DNA of 64,000 nucleotides from Dermatemys mawii (lineage: Eukaryota > Chordata > Testudines > Dermatemydidae), in NCBI GenBank assembly GCA_007922305.1, contig ML677386.1, positions 12,753,830-12,817,829 of the forward strand. The letters run 5' to 3'. A model generated the notes under the pieces. The model had not been told where the DNA came from. It was given only the letters and a program-made list of their open reading frames with translations, and did not search any database. Positions 22,995 to 34,554 of the stretch are shown one piece after another. Every line of letters starts with the position of its first letter. The first letter of the stretch is position 1. Made by a program: the position numbers and the translations under genes.

Positions 22995-24260
22995 TAAGAG
23001 TGCAAAATGTGCTTCCTCAAATGTCAAACCTAGGTAACTGGTTACAATGGATGGGAGGAGGGGGCCACTGCACCACCCGCAACCCACCATACCTTTGACT
23101 GTCACAGGCCATGCTCTGATTCCCCTGGCATGTGCAGCCTGGGACCATAATCACCAAAACTCTAAATGACTCTTGGAATAAAATACACTAGGAGGGTTTC
23201 TGATGACTTCCTCAGCCCCATTTACACTTATATATGAGGAGACATGATCTGATCCTTGGACTGCAAACTTTCCAAAGTAAGGAGTCTCTGCTTGTTCCAT
23301 ACAGCACCAAACACACTGTCAGAACTCAAATAATAGAGACAAAGCATATTCTGCTCTGTGACCATGTCTCTCACTCAGATTAATAGATACTGAATAGATC
23401 TAGCAAGCAGTTCTATCCAAACTCTGATGTATTGTGATTCTTAGGAATTTCTAATTTAGACGGAAGTGACTGGAATTATCAATTGGTAGGGCAAAAAAAT
23501 CTCTCAAAAAATCTATTGTGTGTTTAGCTCTGATGAACAGTGCCTTGACAGCACTGTAGTTTGAACTTCTCTGTTTATCCACATCTAACATATAGGACAA
23601 GTTATAGTGGTGCTGAGATCCGTCTTTGTACACTTTCAATGTATTCTCAACTCTGTGCCCTGGAGAAGCACCTTGAAGGGTGAAAATTTAGTTCAGACTT
23701 TATATCCATTCAATCTGTGGGTTCTCTTCTGAGACTGCCAAAATTTCAATAATGATGCCAATTGGTGTCAATTCTGATGGCAGAGCATATGAGGTAGAGA
23801 ACTTTTCAGAAGGGACTAAGTGAGACCTTACCAATTAATTTCACATATGCCACGAAAGAGCCATCACATGAACAGTTTCAGTCACAATCAACCTGTCAGC
23901 CAGTTTCAATTGTTGAACCACAGTGATCTCCATGGCTTTGTAGGCCAGCCCTTGTCCTCTGAGCTATTTAGTTCTGTTCACAAAGTAGAAAAGGGCTTGT
24001 AGTGGTTCAGAAGAGAATTCATAGAGAATCTTTCTGTAAGAAGAAATGTTTGGCTCATAGGTTATTTAATGGAGATGTAAGGAGCACTTTAGCTAAAGAC
24101 CCAGTTCTCCAGTCAAAGCAGTGCTACACCAGTTCCATTTCATTGCCATTAAAAGTATTATATCCTGTTTATACTAGTGTACATAAGAGGACAACTAGGC
24201 CTCAGCTATTTAAAAATAGAGGATTTGAGTTGCATTGATTTTTCATCAAGATTGTTTAAT
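22995..24260. other. Mostly featureless; one possible SINE tail
   Basis: 23268-23342 resembles a MIR-type tail ('aaagtaaggagtctctgcttgttccatacagcaccaaacaca'). The remainder shows no supported feature; the frames at 23820-24002 and 24002-24238 look like chance. Confidence 0.4.
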
Positions 24261-24266
24261 CCAGGG

Positions 24267-24610
24267 GTTCCTAACCTTTTGGCTCTGAGGTCCCCTCAAA
24301 TATTATAAAAACTCCAGAACCCCGCAGGGATGTCTCGAGGCTCCTGGCTTTGGTTGCTGAGTGTGTGTGTGTGTGTGTGTGTGTAGTAGGGGGGTGGGGG
24401 GAAACTTGGGGCTCAGTGCTTTAGCTAGGGCAGGGGGCTTGGAGCTTCAGACTTCAGCCACCAAGGTGGGGAGGGGAAGGGCAGAATCGGGGTTTCTGCC
24501 CTACATGCGGGGGTTGAGGGGGGAAAGGAGCCCGGCATCTCGGGACTTCTGTAGTCAAGCATCTCAGGTCCAGCATTTCAGGTCAGTTCCACAAAATGAA
24601 AATAAATCTT
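24267..24610 (+). mobile_element. hAT-like nonautonomous fragment with (GT)12
   Basis: Starts CAGGGGTTCCTAACCTTTTGG, the standard hAT/Charlie-like terminus, and continues with GC-rich filler ('ggggctcagtgctttagctagggcagggggcttgg'). A 24-bp (GT)n sits at 24361-24384. The other end is missing; the CR1 copy begins immediately downstream. Confidence 0.55.
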
Positions 24611-24621
24611 TTGATTTAGGG

Positions 24622-25917
24622 GAGAAGGAGGATCCGGGGAACTACAGGCCAGTCAGCCTCACCTCAGTCCCTGGAAAAATCATGGAGAAGGTCCTCAAGG
24701 AATCAATTCTGAAGCACTTAGAGGAGGGGAAAGTGATTGGGAACAGTCAGCATGGATTTACCAAGGGCAAATCATGCCTGACTAACCTAATAGCCTTTTA
24801 CAATGAGATATCTGGCTCTGTGGATGAGGGGAAAGCTGTGGATGTACTATTCCTTGACTTTAGCAAAGCTTTTGATACAGTCTCCCACAGTTTTCTTGCC
24901 AGCAAGTTAAAGAAGTATGGGCTAGATGAATGGACCATAAGATGGATAGAAAGCTGGCTGGATCGTTGGGCTCAACGGGTCGTGATCAATGGCTCCATGT
25001 CTAGTTGGCAGCCTGTATCAAGTGGAGTGCCCCAAGGGTCAGTCCTGGGGCCGGTTTTATTCAACATCTTTATCAATGATCTGGAGGATGACATAGTCTG
25101 CACCCTCAGCAAGTTTGCAGATGACACTAAACTGGGAGGAGTGGTAGATACGCTGGAGGGTAGGGACAGGATACAGAGGGACCTAGACAAATAAGAGGAT
25201 TGGGCCAAAAGAAATTTGATGAGGTTTAACAAGGTCAAGTGCAGAGTCCTGCACTTAGGATGGAAGAATCCCATGCACTGCTACAGACTAGGGTCTGAAT
25301 GGGTAGGCAGCAGTTCTGCAGAAAAGGACCATGCGGTTATAGTGGATGAAAAGCTGGATATGAGTCAACAGTGTGCCCTTGCTGCCAAGAAGGCTAATGG
25401 CATTTTGGGCTGCATAAGTAGGGGCATTGCCAGCAGATCGAGGGACGTGATTATTCCCCTCTATTCAACATTGGTAAGGCCTCATCTGGAGTACTGTGTC
25501 CAGTTTTGGAGCCCACAGTACAAGAAGGATGTGGAAAAATTGGAAAGAGTCCAGAGAAGGGCAATAAAAATGATTAGGGGCCTGCAGCACATGACTTATG
25601 AGGAGAGGCTGATAGAACTGGGATTGTTTAGTCTACAGAAGAGAAGACTGAGGGGAGATTTGATAGCTGCTTTCAGCTACCTGAAAGGGGGTTCTAAAGA
25701 GGATGGATCTAGACTGTTCTCAGTGGTACCAGATGACAGACCAAGGAGTAATGGTCTCAAGTTGCAGTGGGGAAGGTTTAAGTTGGATATTAGGAAAAAC
25801 TTTTTCACTAGGAGGGTGGTAAAGCATTGGAACGGGTTACTTAGGGAGGTGGTAGAATCTCCTTCCTTAGAGGTTTTTAAGCTCAGGCTTGACAAAGCCC
25901 TGGCTGGGATGATTTAG
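24622..25917 (+). pseudogene. CR1 reverse transcriptase (ORF2) 3' part with one stop
   Basis: The frame covers the RT domain: [17 protein letters not shown] at the start, then [12 protein letters not shown] (motif A), [21 protein letters not shown] (motif B) and [10 protein letters not shown] (motif C, FADD). The C-terminal thumb/connection follows, with [25 protein letters not shown] and [14 protein letters not shown] single TAA at 25192-25194 interrupts it and the frame resumes unchanged, ending at TAG 25915-25917. The N-terminal endonuclease and part of the RT fingers are absent through truncation. In active CR1 this enzyme copies the RNA at the nicked target. The sequence 5' of 24622 in the same frame is hAT-like DNA, not CR1. 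Relatively young compared with the other CR1 copies in the window. Confidence 0.9.
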
Positions 25918-26008
25918 TTGGGGATTGGTCCTGCTTTGAGTAGGGGGTTGGACTAGATGACCTCCTGAGGTCCCTTCCAACCCTGATATTCTATTATTCT
26001 ATGATTTC
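24622..26008 (+). mobile_element. CR1 LINE, 5'-truncated, with 3' tail
   Basis: Contains the C-terminal two thirds of a CR1 ORF2 (to 25917) and the whole 3' untranslated end: 'ggattggtcctgctttgag', 'actagatgacctcctgaggtccc', then ending in the repeated octamer 'tattctattattctatgattt'. The 5' truncation lies near 24622, adjacent to a hAT-like fragment, as usual for CR1 insertions. Confidence 0.9.
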
Positions 26009-26009
26009 C

Positions 26010-26945
26010 AAATGTCAACATGTTTAATTTTAAAATAAAAAATGCCAAAGTGAAACACTGACATGTTTTAATCCAGATTTGAGAAAAAAACTAATTTGTT
26101 GAATATTTTATTTAATAGTTTATCCCTAAATTGCTGTTTTGTTAAATTTATCAGTGATTAACTCCTAAACCAGAATCTACTAAATTAAACAATGATTTGT
26201 GAGTACTACCTACACATCAGAGATTAGCTTCCTAAGTTCAGAGATTGTTCTTAAATTCCTCTCTTATTTATTCACTATAATTCAACTAGAATGCATCATC
26301 TGTTATTAATTTCTCTGCCCTCCCAGCATGAATATATATTTTTTTTGACAGAATGATCCGGCGGACAGAGCACAGCACTGGCTATCAGAGGACTTGTGTG
26401 ACTTCTGATCATATTATATGTTGCAGAATTCAGCCTGACCTCACCGCTGGATGTAATTTTTGTTTTTATAAATTAAAACTACATTTAATACTTATTTTAA
26501 AGTGTTATTAACCCATGCATTGCATGTACAAGTGCCATTAAGAGGCTGATACTACAAATTGCAGATATGTCCTGCTCCTTGTATCACAGTCAAGGCTTCA
26601 ACCCTGCAAATACTTATGCACATACTTAATTTTAGGCATGAAAACATTTCTACTGAGCTCTACGTGACATGAGTAAATCTAAGCATGTGCATGAGAGTTT
26701 GCAAGATCTGATCTATAGCGTGCTTTAGATCGCCACTCTCTGATGTCTAGAGAACTTTAAAGTAAGATGGATTGTTGTAAAATAATTTAGGCTCTAAACC
26801 TGCAAAGTGTTACACAAGCTTAATTTTATGAACTGGAAGTAGTGCTGTTGACTTCAGTTACAGACTTCAGTCACCAAGTATAAACCTAAGTGCATGTATA
26901 TGTGTTTTCTGGATCAGTGCCTTCATATAAAATTCGACAAACATT
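26010..26945. other. No recognisable feature
   Basis: AT-rich. A SINE-like piece may sit at 26350-26460 ('gatccggcggacagagcacagcactgg'), but I cannot fix its ends. Confidence 0.35.
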
Positions 26946-26955
26946 TTAAATATAG

Positions 26956-27073
26956 GTTTAAGATTAGCAGCCGTGTTAGTCTGCATCCGTAAATAAGACG
27001 AGGAAGACTTTGTGGCACCTTAGAAACTAACCAGTTTATTTCAGCATAAGCTTTCATCTTCCTCGTCTTATTG
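26956..27073 (+). mobile_element. 118-bp Penelope-tail insertion with 9-bp target duplication
   Basis: Flanked by the direct repeat taaatatag at 26947-26955 and 27074-27082. The inside reads 'gcagccgtgttagtctgcatccg' and 'tttgtggcaccttagaaactaacc...tttcagcataagctttcat', matching the tail of the Penelope-like element at 11331-11390. A perfect 15-bp inverted repeat (26993-27007 and 27057-27071) encloses the tail. Confidence 0.7.
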
Positions 27074-27084
27074 TAAATATAGTG

Positions 27085-28650
27085 AGACAAGAACACAGAC
27101 AGATAATAAGAATAACTCATTGAATGAATTCACTTCATTTAGCCAAGGATGTTGACAGAAGTATATTATTAACACCTATGAGAAACAGATAGTCACATGC
27201 TATTTACTTAGTGCACAAGATGTTAATTAATTAGCCTCATTATAGAGAAACATTCTGGTATGTATCAGCATCATCATTACATTATTAGGTCTACTACAGC
27301 ACTGAGCAAAACAAATAAAAAGTAAATTACACCAAAAGAAAAAATAATGAATGTTAAAAGTGAGCTTTCACAATAGATGTTATTTTCATTTCCCTTTGCT
27401 GAATAACTTGTATGTCAGTCATTACGTATAATAAAATAGTTTAGTGGAATAAATTATAAGAATTACAAAAGCAGCTCAAATATTAAATTGAGACAATAAA
27501 AATAATCCTCAGATACTTTACCAAAATGAGGTGAGTCACTTGTTCTACAATTTGACATATTTAGTTATAGAAAGGAGTAGTCTTTTTGAATGATTTCTTA
27601 TGTGTTTGATAAATTTTAAAAGAGATAATGTTAAGCATATAGGCACATTATTTACTATTTTTTAAAAACTGTAGTTCATTGTTCCTATTTTTCTGCCCCA
27701 AAGTAATAATATTAACTACAATGGTTCCAATAATTAAAGAAGCCAATTAAAGAGATTGTGTTAATTTTTTTAAAAATTTAATGTTACCCTGTGCTGTTGG
27801 AAACACAAACAAAACAGTGTGTTGTTATTACAGCAAGCAATATGACCCAGTTCTTCCTTTCATTTGCATTTGTGTAAGTCTGTGGTAACTCAGCGGCATT
27901 ACTTCAGATTTACATTGGTGTAAATGAGAGCAGAACTGGGCCCTACATATTTATAATATACCCATAACCATAGCTGGCATAAACCTGGAATAATGTGGTG
28001 TTGAACCAAACCTCTGTTCCTCTTGTTGAACTCCTATAGTTAAAAAGCATGATTTCTGTCTGAAAGTTTCATGTTCTCCATGCCTCCACCCTTACACCAT
28101 TGATTTCTCAAGTGGATATTTTCTGCAGTTGTCTGTTTACCAGAGAAATGTGGTTGGTCCATTCCACAGATATTAGGGAAAGGCATTTGTAGAGACCTGG
28201 GTCTTACAGCACACCACACATGAGAACCACAACATGAAGCTATCGAAGTAATTTCACTGTCCAAAATGAGCCAAACCCACTCAAAAAACAGTGTCAATGG
28301 TGAAAAGCAAATGAGTATTTGTAATATTCTTTCATTTCAATAATCTTAGTAAAGCTGTGGGAACTATTCACAATGAAATCCCAAACTACATGAAACTTGT
28401 CTGGTGTGGGTTTCCCCCCAGAAAAACTCAGGCCAGATTCTTAAAACAGTAGCAAAGCTGCAGCAGCACAGGGAGCTGTATGAATTTGTCCCATCCTCCC
28501 TACTCTCAGTGACTGGGTTGTGGGTGGTCATGCCTAGTGGTTAGAAAAGACATCACTAGCCAAGGAATCTGATTTGAGGGCCAGAACCTGGTTACCTGGA
28601 ATGGGGCAAGGCTGGATCTGAGGCATGAGCTATCTTAGTCATAGGAAAAT
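27085..28650. other. AT-rich, one palindromic repeat fragment
   Basis: 27866-27946 is a copy of the palindromic repeat ('ggtaactcagcggcattacttcagatttacattggtgtaaatgagagcagaactgggcc'). The rest shows no supported feature. Confidence 0.45.
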
Positions 28651-28659
28651 GATGTGAAA

Positions 28660-28880
28660 AGCCAGTGAAATGATGCTGTGTTTAAGGGCCAGTCTGCTGA
28701 ACCAATCAGGTGATATAGCTAGTTGTGCTAGTTAGGTTGCCCAGAGACTGGTTGTGTTGTCGGTCCTGCTTCCAGACTGCTAGATCAAAGCTAGTTCAGG
28801 TATTATCGACACCTGCTGCAATCACACTTCCTGACTGAGGTTTAGACATGCCCATTGCAGCATGAGTGTGTCTGGTACAG
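28660..28880. repeat. Diverged MITE-like repeat
   Basis: Holds 'ctagatcaaagctagttcaggtattatcgacacctgctgcaatcacacttcc', with inverted 'agctag/ctagct' words, and ends 'gacatgcccatt'. I recognise this as a recurrent turtle MITE type. Ends are approximate. Confidence 0.4.
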
Positions 28881-29156
28881 TAAATCAATTCTTACCATAC
28901 TGTATAATATCTGGAATTCCTTTGCTGGCAGTCCCCGTTAAAGACCTCACTCTTAATAACTGGCAATTCTGATATGGAGGTGGTGCAGTTTTATTTTTCT
29001 CCAAGAAATAATCAACTCAGTACTAGCACAGTCTCAGGCTGCTCTTCATCGGATACTGTCATTCTGCATATGGTAGTGCTTTCAAAATAAAATAGAAGTG
29101 GTAGCCAGGTAAAAACTCTACTGGAGAGGGAACTGGACTGTGAGTCAAGAGACTTA

Positions 29157-29450
29157 GCCCTGGTCTACATAGGAAGGAAGGAGGGGATTGACCTAAGATA
29201 TGCAACTTCAGCTACGCAAATAGCATAGCTGAAGTAAACGTATTTAGGTCGACTTACTGTGGTGTCTTCACAGCACTGAGTTGACTGCTGCCGCTTCCCT
29301 GTCAATTCCACCTATGCCTCTCACGGCGGTGGAGTACCGGTGTCGATGGGAAAGCGCTCGGGGACTGATTTATTGCATCTAGACTAGACATGATAAATTG
29401 ATCCCTGATAGATCGATCACTACCCACCGATCCGGCGGGTACAATCTGAC
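29157..29450. repeat. Palindromic MITE ('cctggtctaca' type)
   Basis: Begins 'agccctggtctacatagg' and contains self-complementary segments such as 'gcatctagactagacatga' and 'ataaattgatccctgatagatcgatcac', ending 'accgatccggcgggt'. CpG-rich relative to its surroundings. Noncoding. Confidence 0.5.
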
Positions 29451-29469
29451 CGTGGGTGGGTCACTCACC

Positions 29470-29590
29470 TTTCTATGCTTCTGTATCCCCTCTAATCCTT
29501 TGTCTACTCTGTCTATATAGCTTGTAATCTCTTTCTAGCAAGGACTGTCTCTTACTATGTGATTGAAGAGTGCCTAACACAACGGTTCCC
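29470..29590 (+). repeat. MIR-like SINE tail
   Basis: Reads 'cccctctaatcctttgtctactctgtc', 'agcaaggactgtctcttactatgtg' and 'gagtgcctaacacaa', the same order as the tail of the better copy at 47122-47392. Confidence 0.55.
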
Positions 29591-29902
29591 CAAATTTCAT
29601 GTTCAAAATAAGAATGCACTCATCTCTCCCCTTTTGGACAGAATGCAGTCTACCAAGGGCAATTTTCTGGCCAGTACTTTCTGTAGAAAAAAATTAATGA
29701 TATTTTGGCATGTTAATTGTATTTGTCTTTAGTGCTTTAAGGAGCTGTTGAACAGATCCTGTCATTTGAACCTGTTATTGTACAGGAATGTAGTATAGTG
29801 TTTTTGAATTAATTAACAACATCCTCTGGGTAATCTAAGAGAAACACAATAGATATGCTCGATGGCCAACTTCAAGGCTTATGTGTTCATTTGAATAGAC
29901 TG

Positions 29903-30575
29903 TGTGACGAAGCTCCAAGTCTATACTTGTGGGTCCTGTGCTTCCTGGCAGATTTAGGGGCCTCAGAAACTCATCTAGGCCCCAGAGTGACCTTCCTTTC
30001 TCAGTATCTTTGGCAAGAGTCACTGCCTAGTGAGTTACTTTCATCACAGGCCAGTATGTACAGTTCAGCCTCCTGAATGAATTGAGTCTCACTTATCCTC
30101 TCAAGAGGATTTCTATAGAGTATGGAGAGATATGTGGGGGAACCTGGGCCCACCCTCTACTTCGGGTTCCAGCCCAGGGACCCTAATGGTAGCAGCTGTT
30201 GGTGGCTTTCCCTTCACCACTAATGCTGCTATTATTCCCTGGGCCACTTCCCCTAGGTTCCCTCCTCCTAGCTTCTCCCTTACCTCAGATTGCAGCAAAG
30301 CTTCCTCTCTTCCAGCTACTTTCTCCTTGGCTCCCCCGCCTGACTAACTGGGAGGTTTTTAACTGGTTTCAGCCAGCCCCTGATTGGCTTCAGGTGTCCC
30401 AATCAGGCTAGCTATTTCTACTCCTTTCTGGAAGGTTCTTAATTGGCCACAGGTGTCTTGATTGGCCTGGAGTAGCCTTTGTTTGGCTATCCAGGGAACA
30501 GGGACTTGCACATCCTGAAGCTAATATACCTGCCTTCCAGCACTCTCTTATATCCTTCTGGTCTGACTCCGTCAC
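29903..30575 (-). mobile_element. Solo LTR (673 bp)
   Basis: Starts TGTGACGAAG and ends CTCCGTCAC, with inverted TGTGACG/CGTCAC ends. It is flanked by the 5-bp direct repeat gactg at 29898-29902 and 30576-30580. The interior is pyrimidine-rich and carries several 'ctgattggcttcaggtgtcc' type repeats, a pattern I know from reptile LTRs; orientation is inferred as minus from that recollection. No internal region is present. The final CA is imperfect. Confidence 0.65.
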
Positions 30576-30589
30576 GACTGGTAATGGCC

Positions 30590-31240
30590 AAGCTGAAATG
30601 ATTTGACTAAAAAAAAGTGAACTAAGTACTATGTGCTTAAAAAAAATAGAAAATGCTCACATATTTAAAACTGTGCTAAGAGAGAAGAGGAAAGCAGAGG
30701 AAAGTAGCCTTGTTGCTAAAGGGAAGAACATATGAGAAAGGCAATTAAATGTTGGAAACCTGAAGATAAAATGACTTGAAAACAAGAATTTTCTCTTATA
30801 GTCTTTAAGATGACTGGAGGGAAAACAGCTGTTAAACACAAAGTGCTAATTAGAATGTTTAGTTAAGAGGAATGCTTATCTGAGAAAGTTTAAAATAAGT
30901 TTTGGTAGATTATAGTAATTTAAATTGAATCACACAATGCTGGTGCTCAGACAAATCAAGTTCATCTTGTTTGCAATAATCAGGAAGGAAAAACACAAGG
31001 AACGTCTTTCTACTATATTAAAATGCAAACCTCCAAAAGCTATTGATGCAGAAAATGGTCCTGCAAAAGGTCTCAGATCACTTACAAATGTGTTCAGATC
31101 CCTCCCACATATATTAATATTATTGATGGCTAGGTGGCAGAAGATAATGTTTCTGATCCTGATGAATACTGTATTGATATAATCAACTATGCTGAATAAG
31201 GAGTGAGGATTGTACAAATGAAGCCCAGGTGTACACAACC
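30590..31240. other. No recognisable feature
   Basis: AT-rich DNA with overlapping chance frames on both strands (30925-31182 and 30930-31247). Confidence 0.5.
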
Positions 31241-31244
31241 AACC

Positions 31245-31515
31245 CATATCGGTATAATTACATCGCTTAGGGCTGTGGATTTTTCACACCTTTCACTGAA
31301 ATAATTATATCACCCTAACCCCCCATGTATACACAGCTATGTCAGTGGGAGAGCTTATCTTGTGGACAGAGCTACCGCCTCTCAGGGAGGTGGATTAATT
31401 ATGCCAATGGGAGCAGCAGCTGTCCTGTCGGTGTAGTAGCATCCTCACTAAATTGCTCCAGCAGGTGCAGCTGCACTAGTGCAGCTGTGCTGCCGTACAT
31501 GAAGACAAGCTCTAA
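31245..31515. repeat. Palindromic MITE
   Basis: Contains 'tcggtataattacatcgcttagggctgtggatttttcacacc', a hairpin word (ggtgtgaaaaatcc-type), then 'gggagagcttatcttgtggacagagctaccgcctctcagggaggtgg', ending 'agctgtgctgccgtacatgaagacaagc'. This order matches a common turtle palindromic MITE. Noncoding. Confidence 0.55.
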
Positions 31516-31519
31516 GTAT

Positions 31520-32510
31520 TTGCTGACATGTCAATAGGCTCAGAAACTCACATTCTTAGATTTAAACTTGATATGGTGCCCATGCAAACATTGTAAGACA
31601 ACTTATTCAAGTAATTCAGACATCAAGTGCCAGTGCACAGGGCTAATGCCAGCCTGGCTAGGGAGGTTAAGAGCTTTAAGTACATACAAGCTGGAAAACA
31701 GGTAAGATTCAAGCTTTAGCTTGGTGTTTTCTATGTTGTGGTCAAAGATATGTGAAAATAAAGCATGCTTTATCATTTAAAACTTTGTAGTGTGGCTCAG
31801 TAGTTACAGTAAAGAATCTTGTTCAGATACTGAACCCTCTGTGGACCTACTGAAGAATGCAAACCCCAATTTGCTGAATAAATATACTGATGTTTAAAAG
31901 CTATTAACACAGGGATGTTCCTGGTTCTTTTATCTTAACCCAACAGTCCATGCTGTTGTTCAGTTTCTGAGATTGAAGTGGGGAAAATTGCCAATCTTGG
32001 GAAATTTTACAAGAGATAGAAATGTCATAGGTGTGAAATAGTGAAAAAAATACATATAAATCTTTTAACAAATTTTCACCACGCTGTAATATTCATAAAA
32101 GTTTTACTTCTTATGCCCAGTATACATCAGCCATCAATTTTTTTTCACTCATGTGTTTCAGCTTTTTCTCAAGCAGTGATAGGGATATGCTATAATCACC
32201 TACACCCCAATTTAAATATTGGTTGATTAATCCGATACCATTATTTCAAGTCTTACTCCACTGACTGCAGATCGAGTGAAAGATCTCAAAAGCACACCAT
32301 CATGCCACACCACTGAAACACAATTCTCTTGCCAAGACTCTAAAGCCTACATTCTCTTTCACGTAAACCCAGTAAACTCTATTGACAGGTGATGTCAATA
32401 GATTTACTTTGATTCGCACTACTATATGTAAATACATAGTATGTCTCTAGGTCTTCACAGTTACTAGGCTCTTCTGTCTGAATGCACAAAAGGAGTTGAG
32501 CATTATAATG
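31520..32510. other. No recognisable feature
   Basis: AT-rich DNA without supported features. Confidence 0.5.
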
Positions 32511-32514
32511 ATGA

Positions 32515-33350
32515 GGTCACCTTGCCTAATTTTTAGGCACCTAGAAAATGGACAGGGCTTCATAGAGCCTGGGTTTAGGTGCCCAAGCTCCTGTGCAATG
32601 ACTGGGGAGAAGGAGGTGCCTTAGACTGCAATTCTCAAAAGCCATCAAGCTAAAGACGGAACTGCATAAGTTACCCAATGGGAAATGCTGACCAGTGGCA
32701 TGTTTGTGCTTAGCTTCGCCTCTCTCTTCGAGCAAGATACCCAAATCTGGGTGGCAAGGAGGCACTTCTGACTGCTTGGAATTCTCAGCTGCAAACACTC
32801 TCTTGGTGTTAGACACCATTTTAGCAACAATCAGGGTGAAGAGAGGGAAGCAGGGAAGATAAGCGTACCTCGTACATGTAGTCCAGTGCTTAGGTTCCTC
32901 AACTGAGATGTGGGAGAGCCAGGTTTCAAGTCTCCCCTTCACTTGAGAGAAGATAGGATTTGCCACCTTTCACATAAGTGCTTTAACCACTGGGCTATGG
33001 GATAGTCTGATATGGGATATTGTTAAAGAGTCACTTGGGCCAGAGCGAAAGATGGAAATGACTCTACAGCCTGGTGATTAGGGCACTCATTTAGGCAATG
33101 GCAGACCAGTCCCCTGGTTCCAATTTATCTTCCATTATTTATCCAAAAAGTGTAACAACTTCAACCCAAGAGACTGAGGGAACTCCATTTGGGACTATCG
33201 CATAGCTCAGTGGTTAGGGCACTCACCTGAGAGGTGTTGAATCATTACCTGCAGGTGGAAGGACTTGAACCAGGAGTCTCCCTCATCCCATGTGAGTACA
33301 CTAACAAATGGGCTACGAGTTATGACAAAATCCTCCCCCTACCTGTTTTG
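32515..33350. repeat. Composite repeat with inverted tRNA-like modules
   Basis: The first part carries 'aggcacctagaaaatgg'-type words. From about 32890 there are repeated modules: 'aagtgctttaaccactgggctatgg' (32974-33000), 'gtgattagggcactcattt' (33075-33093) and 'atagctcagtggttagggcactcacc' (33203-33228). The last is followed by the opposite-strand counterpart 'acttgaacc...gtgagtacactaac...gggctac' (33264-33317). These look like A-box and B-box tRNA halves on both strands. A related copy is at 40480-40910. The 141-codon minus-strand frame at 32541-32966 lies inside this repeat and is not a gene. Confidence 0.5.
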
Positions 33351-33674
33351 TGTGAGCTTTCCTAAGGGGACTGATCTGGCAGGTTTCCCCCAAGAACACT
33401 TAATAGATCAGTAGAACCCTACGTGGATACAAAATTAGTATCTGCACCTGATCTACAAACATGGTCCATAGATATCTGCAGATTTTCAGGGCTCTATGGA
33501 TCAGGTCCCATAGGCAACTAGGTGACCAAATGTCTATCTATCCCCATTTTGTGACATACTCTGTGGCCTAGGCAGGAGATAGGTGACTGGGTGTCTACAG
33601 AGGTAGCAGTTTACCTGCCCATAAGCATGTAGAGAACTTATATTGCAAAAATGTAGACACCTAATGTATTTAGG

Positions 33675-34183
33675 CAGGTCTGGTGGAAGGATATTTTGCA
33701 CCCGGCCTAGGCGAAACTTCCACCTTGCCCCCACCCACCAGTCCGTTGAGGCCTGCGGCAACTCCCTCCCCACCCGGGTCCTGCGGCACCCTCTGCTGCC
33801 TGGGGAGCCCCTGCAGTGGCAGCTCCCCTCTTTGCCCGGGGAGTCCCCTCTGTGGCAGTTCCCCACCCCAGTTCACCTCAGCTCCACCTTCTCCCTCAAG
33901 CATGCTGGTGCTGTTCCACTTTTCCCGCTTCCCAGGCTTGTGGCGCCAATCAGGCATGCCTGGGAGGGGAGGAGAATGAGAGTGGGGCAGCATGCTCAGG
34001 GAAGGAGACACAGCACAGGTGAGCGGGGGCAGGGTGAAGTTCTTCTGTGCGCACCCCCGATTACTTGTTGCAGGTTCCCTCCCCACGCCCCTTTGTCCCA
34101 GCTCACCTTCGCTCCACCGCCACCCCCAACCACTTGGCGCCCTAGGTGGTCGCCTAGTTCACCTAGTGGTTGCACTGGCCCTG
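33675..34183. mobile_element. hAT-type nonautonomous element (MITE), 509 bp
   Basis: Ends are inverted: left CAGGTCTGGTGGAA, right (reverse complement) CAGGGCCAGTGCAA, with 10 of 14 matches. Both sides carry a further inner 'ctaggcga' word. The flanks are tatttagg (33667-33674) and catttagg (34184-34191), an 8-bp target duplication with one mismatch, which is the hAT hallmark. The interior is GC-rich and gives long open frames in several phases on both strands (for example 33643-34218), which are composition artefacts. Confidence 0.7.
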
Positions 34184-34554
34184 CATTTAGGCACCTACCC
34201 AGCTCAGCAGGTGTGTGATGTATCACAGTAGTCCCAAAACTGAGAGTTAGGTGTCTAAAGCAGGACTTAGCTGCCTAGCTCCTTTTGTGCTTTCGGGTCA
34301 CTCTTCCTTGTCACAACAGCCAGTATGTTTCCCATGGGATGAAACTGATGAAACACTGTGAAGAAAAAAAAAACAGTATGGAGTTTTTCAACCACAATGT
34401 TTCAATTATTTTTGCAAAACATCAAAAGACTGGAATTGTTTCACACTGAAAGGTGCAAAAGAGGGAAGCCGCTTTTGCTTGAAAATGTGCAGGACTGAAT
34501 TTACACAATGATGATAGCTGGCCCCTAGAGGGCACCAGATCTTTTTGATCAAGC

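Noticed and set aside
24361..24610. N-terminal 80 codons in frame with the CR1 reverse transcriptase
   Set aside because: The start lies in a (GT)n run and the sequence is a hAT-like fragment; the fusion with CR1 is accidental.
32541..32966. 141-codon minus-strand frame
   Set aside because: Lies within a composite interspersed repeat with tRNA-like modules; no domain.
33643..34231. Several long overlapping open frames on both strands, up to 191 codons
   Set aside because: They coincide with the GC-rich interior of a hAT MITE, occur in many phases at once, and translate to Pro/Ser-rich low-information protein.
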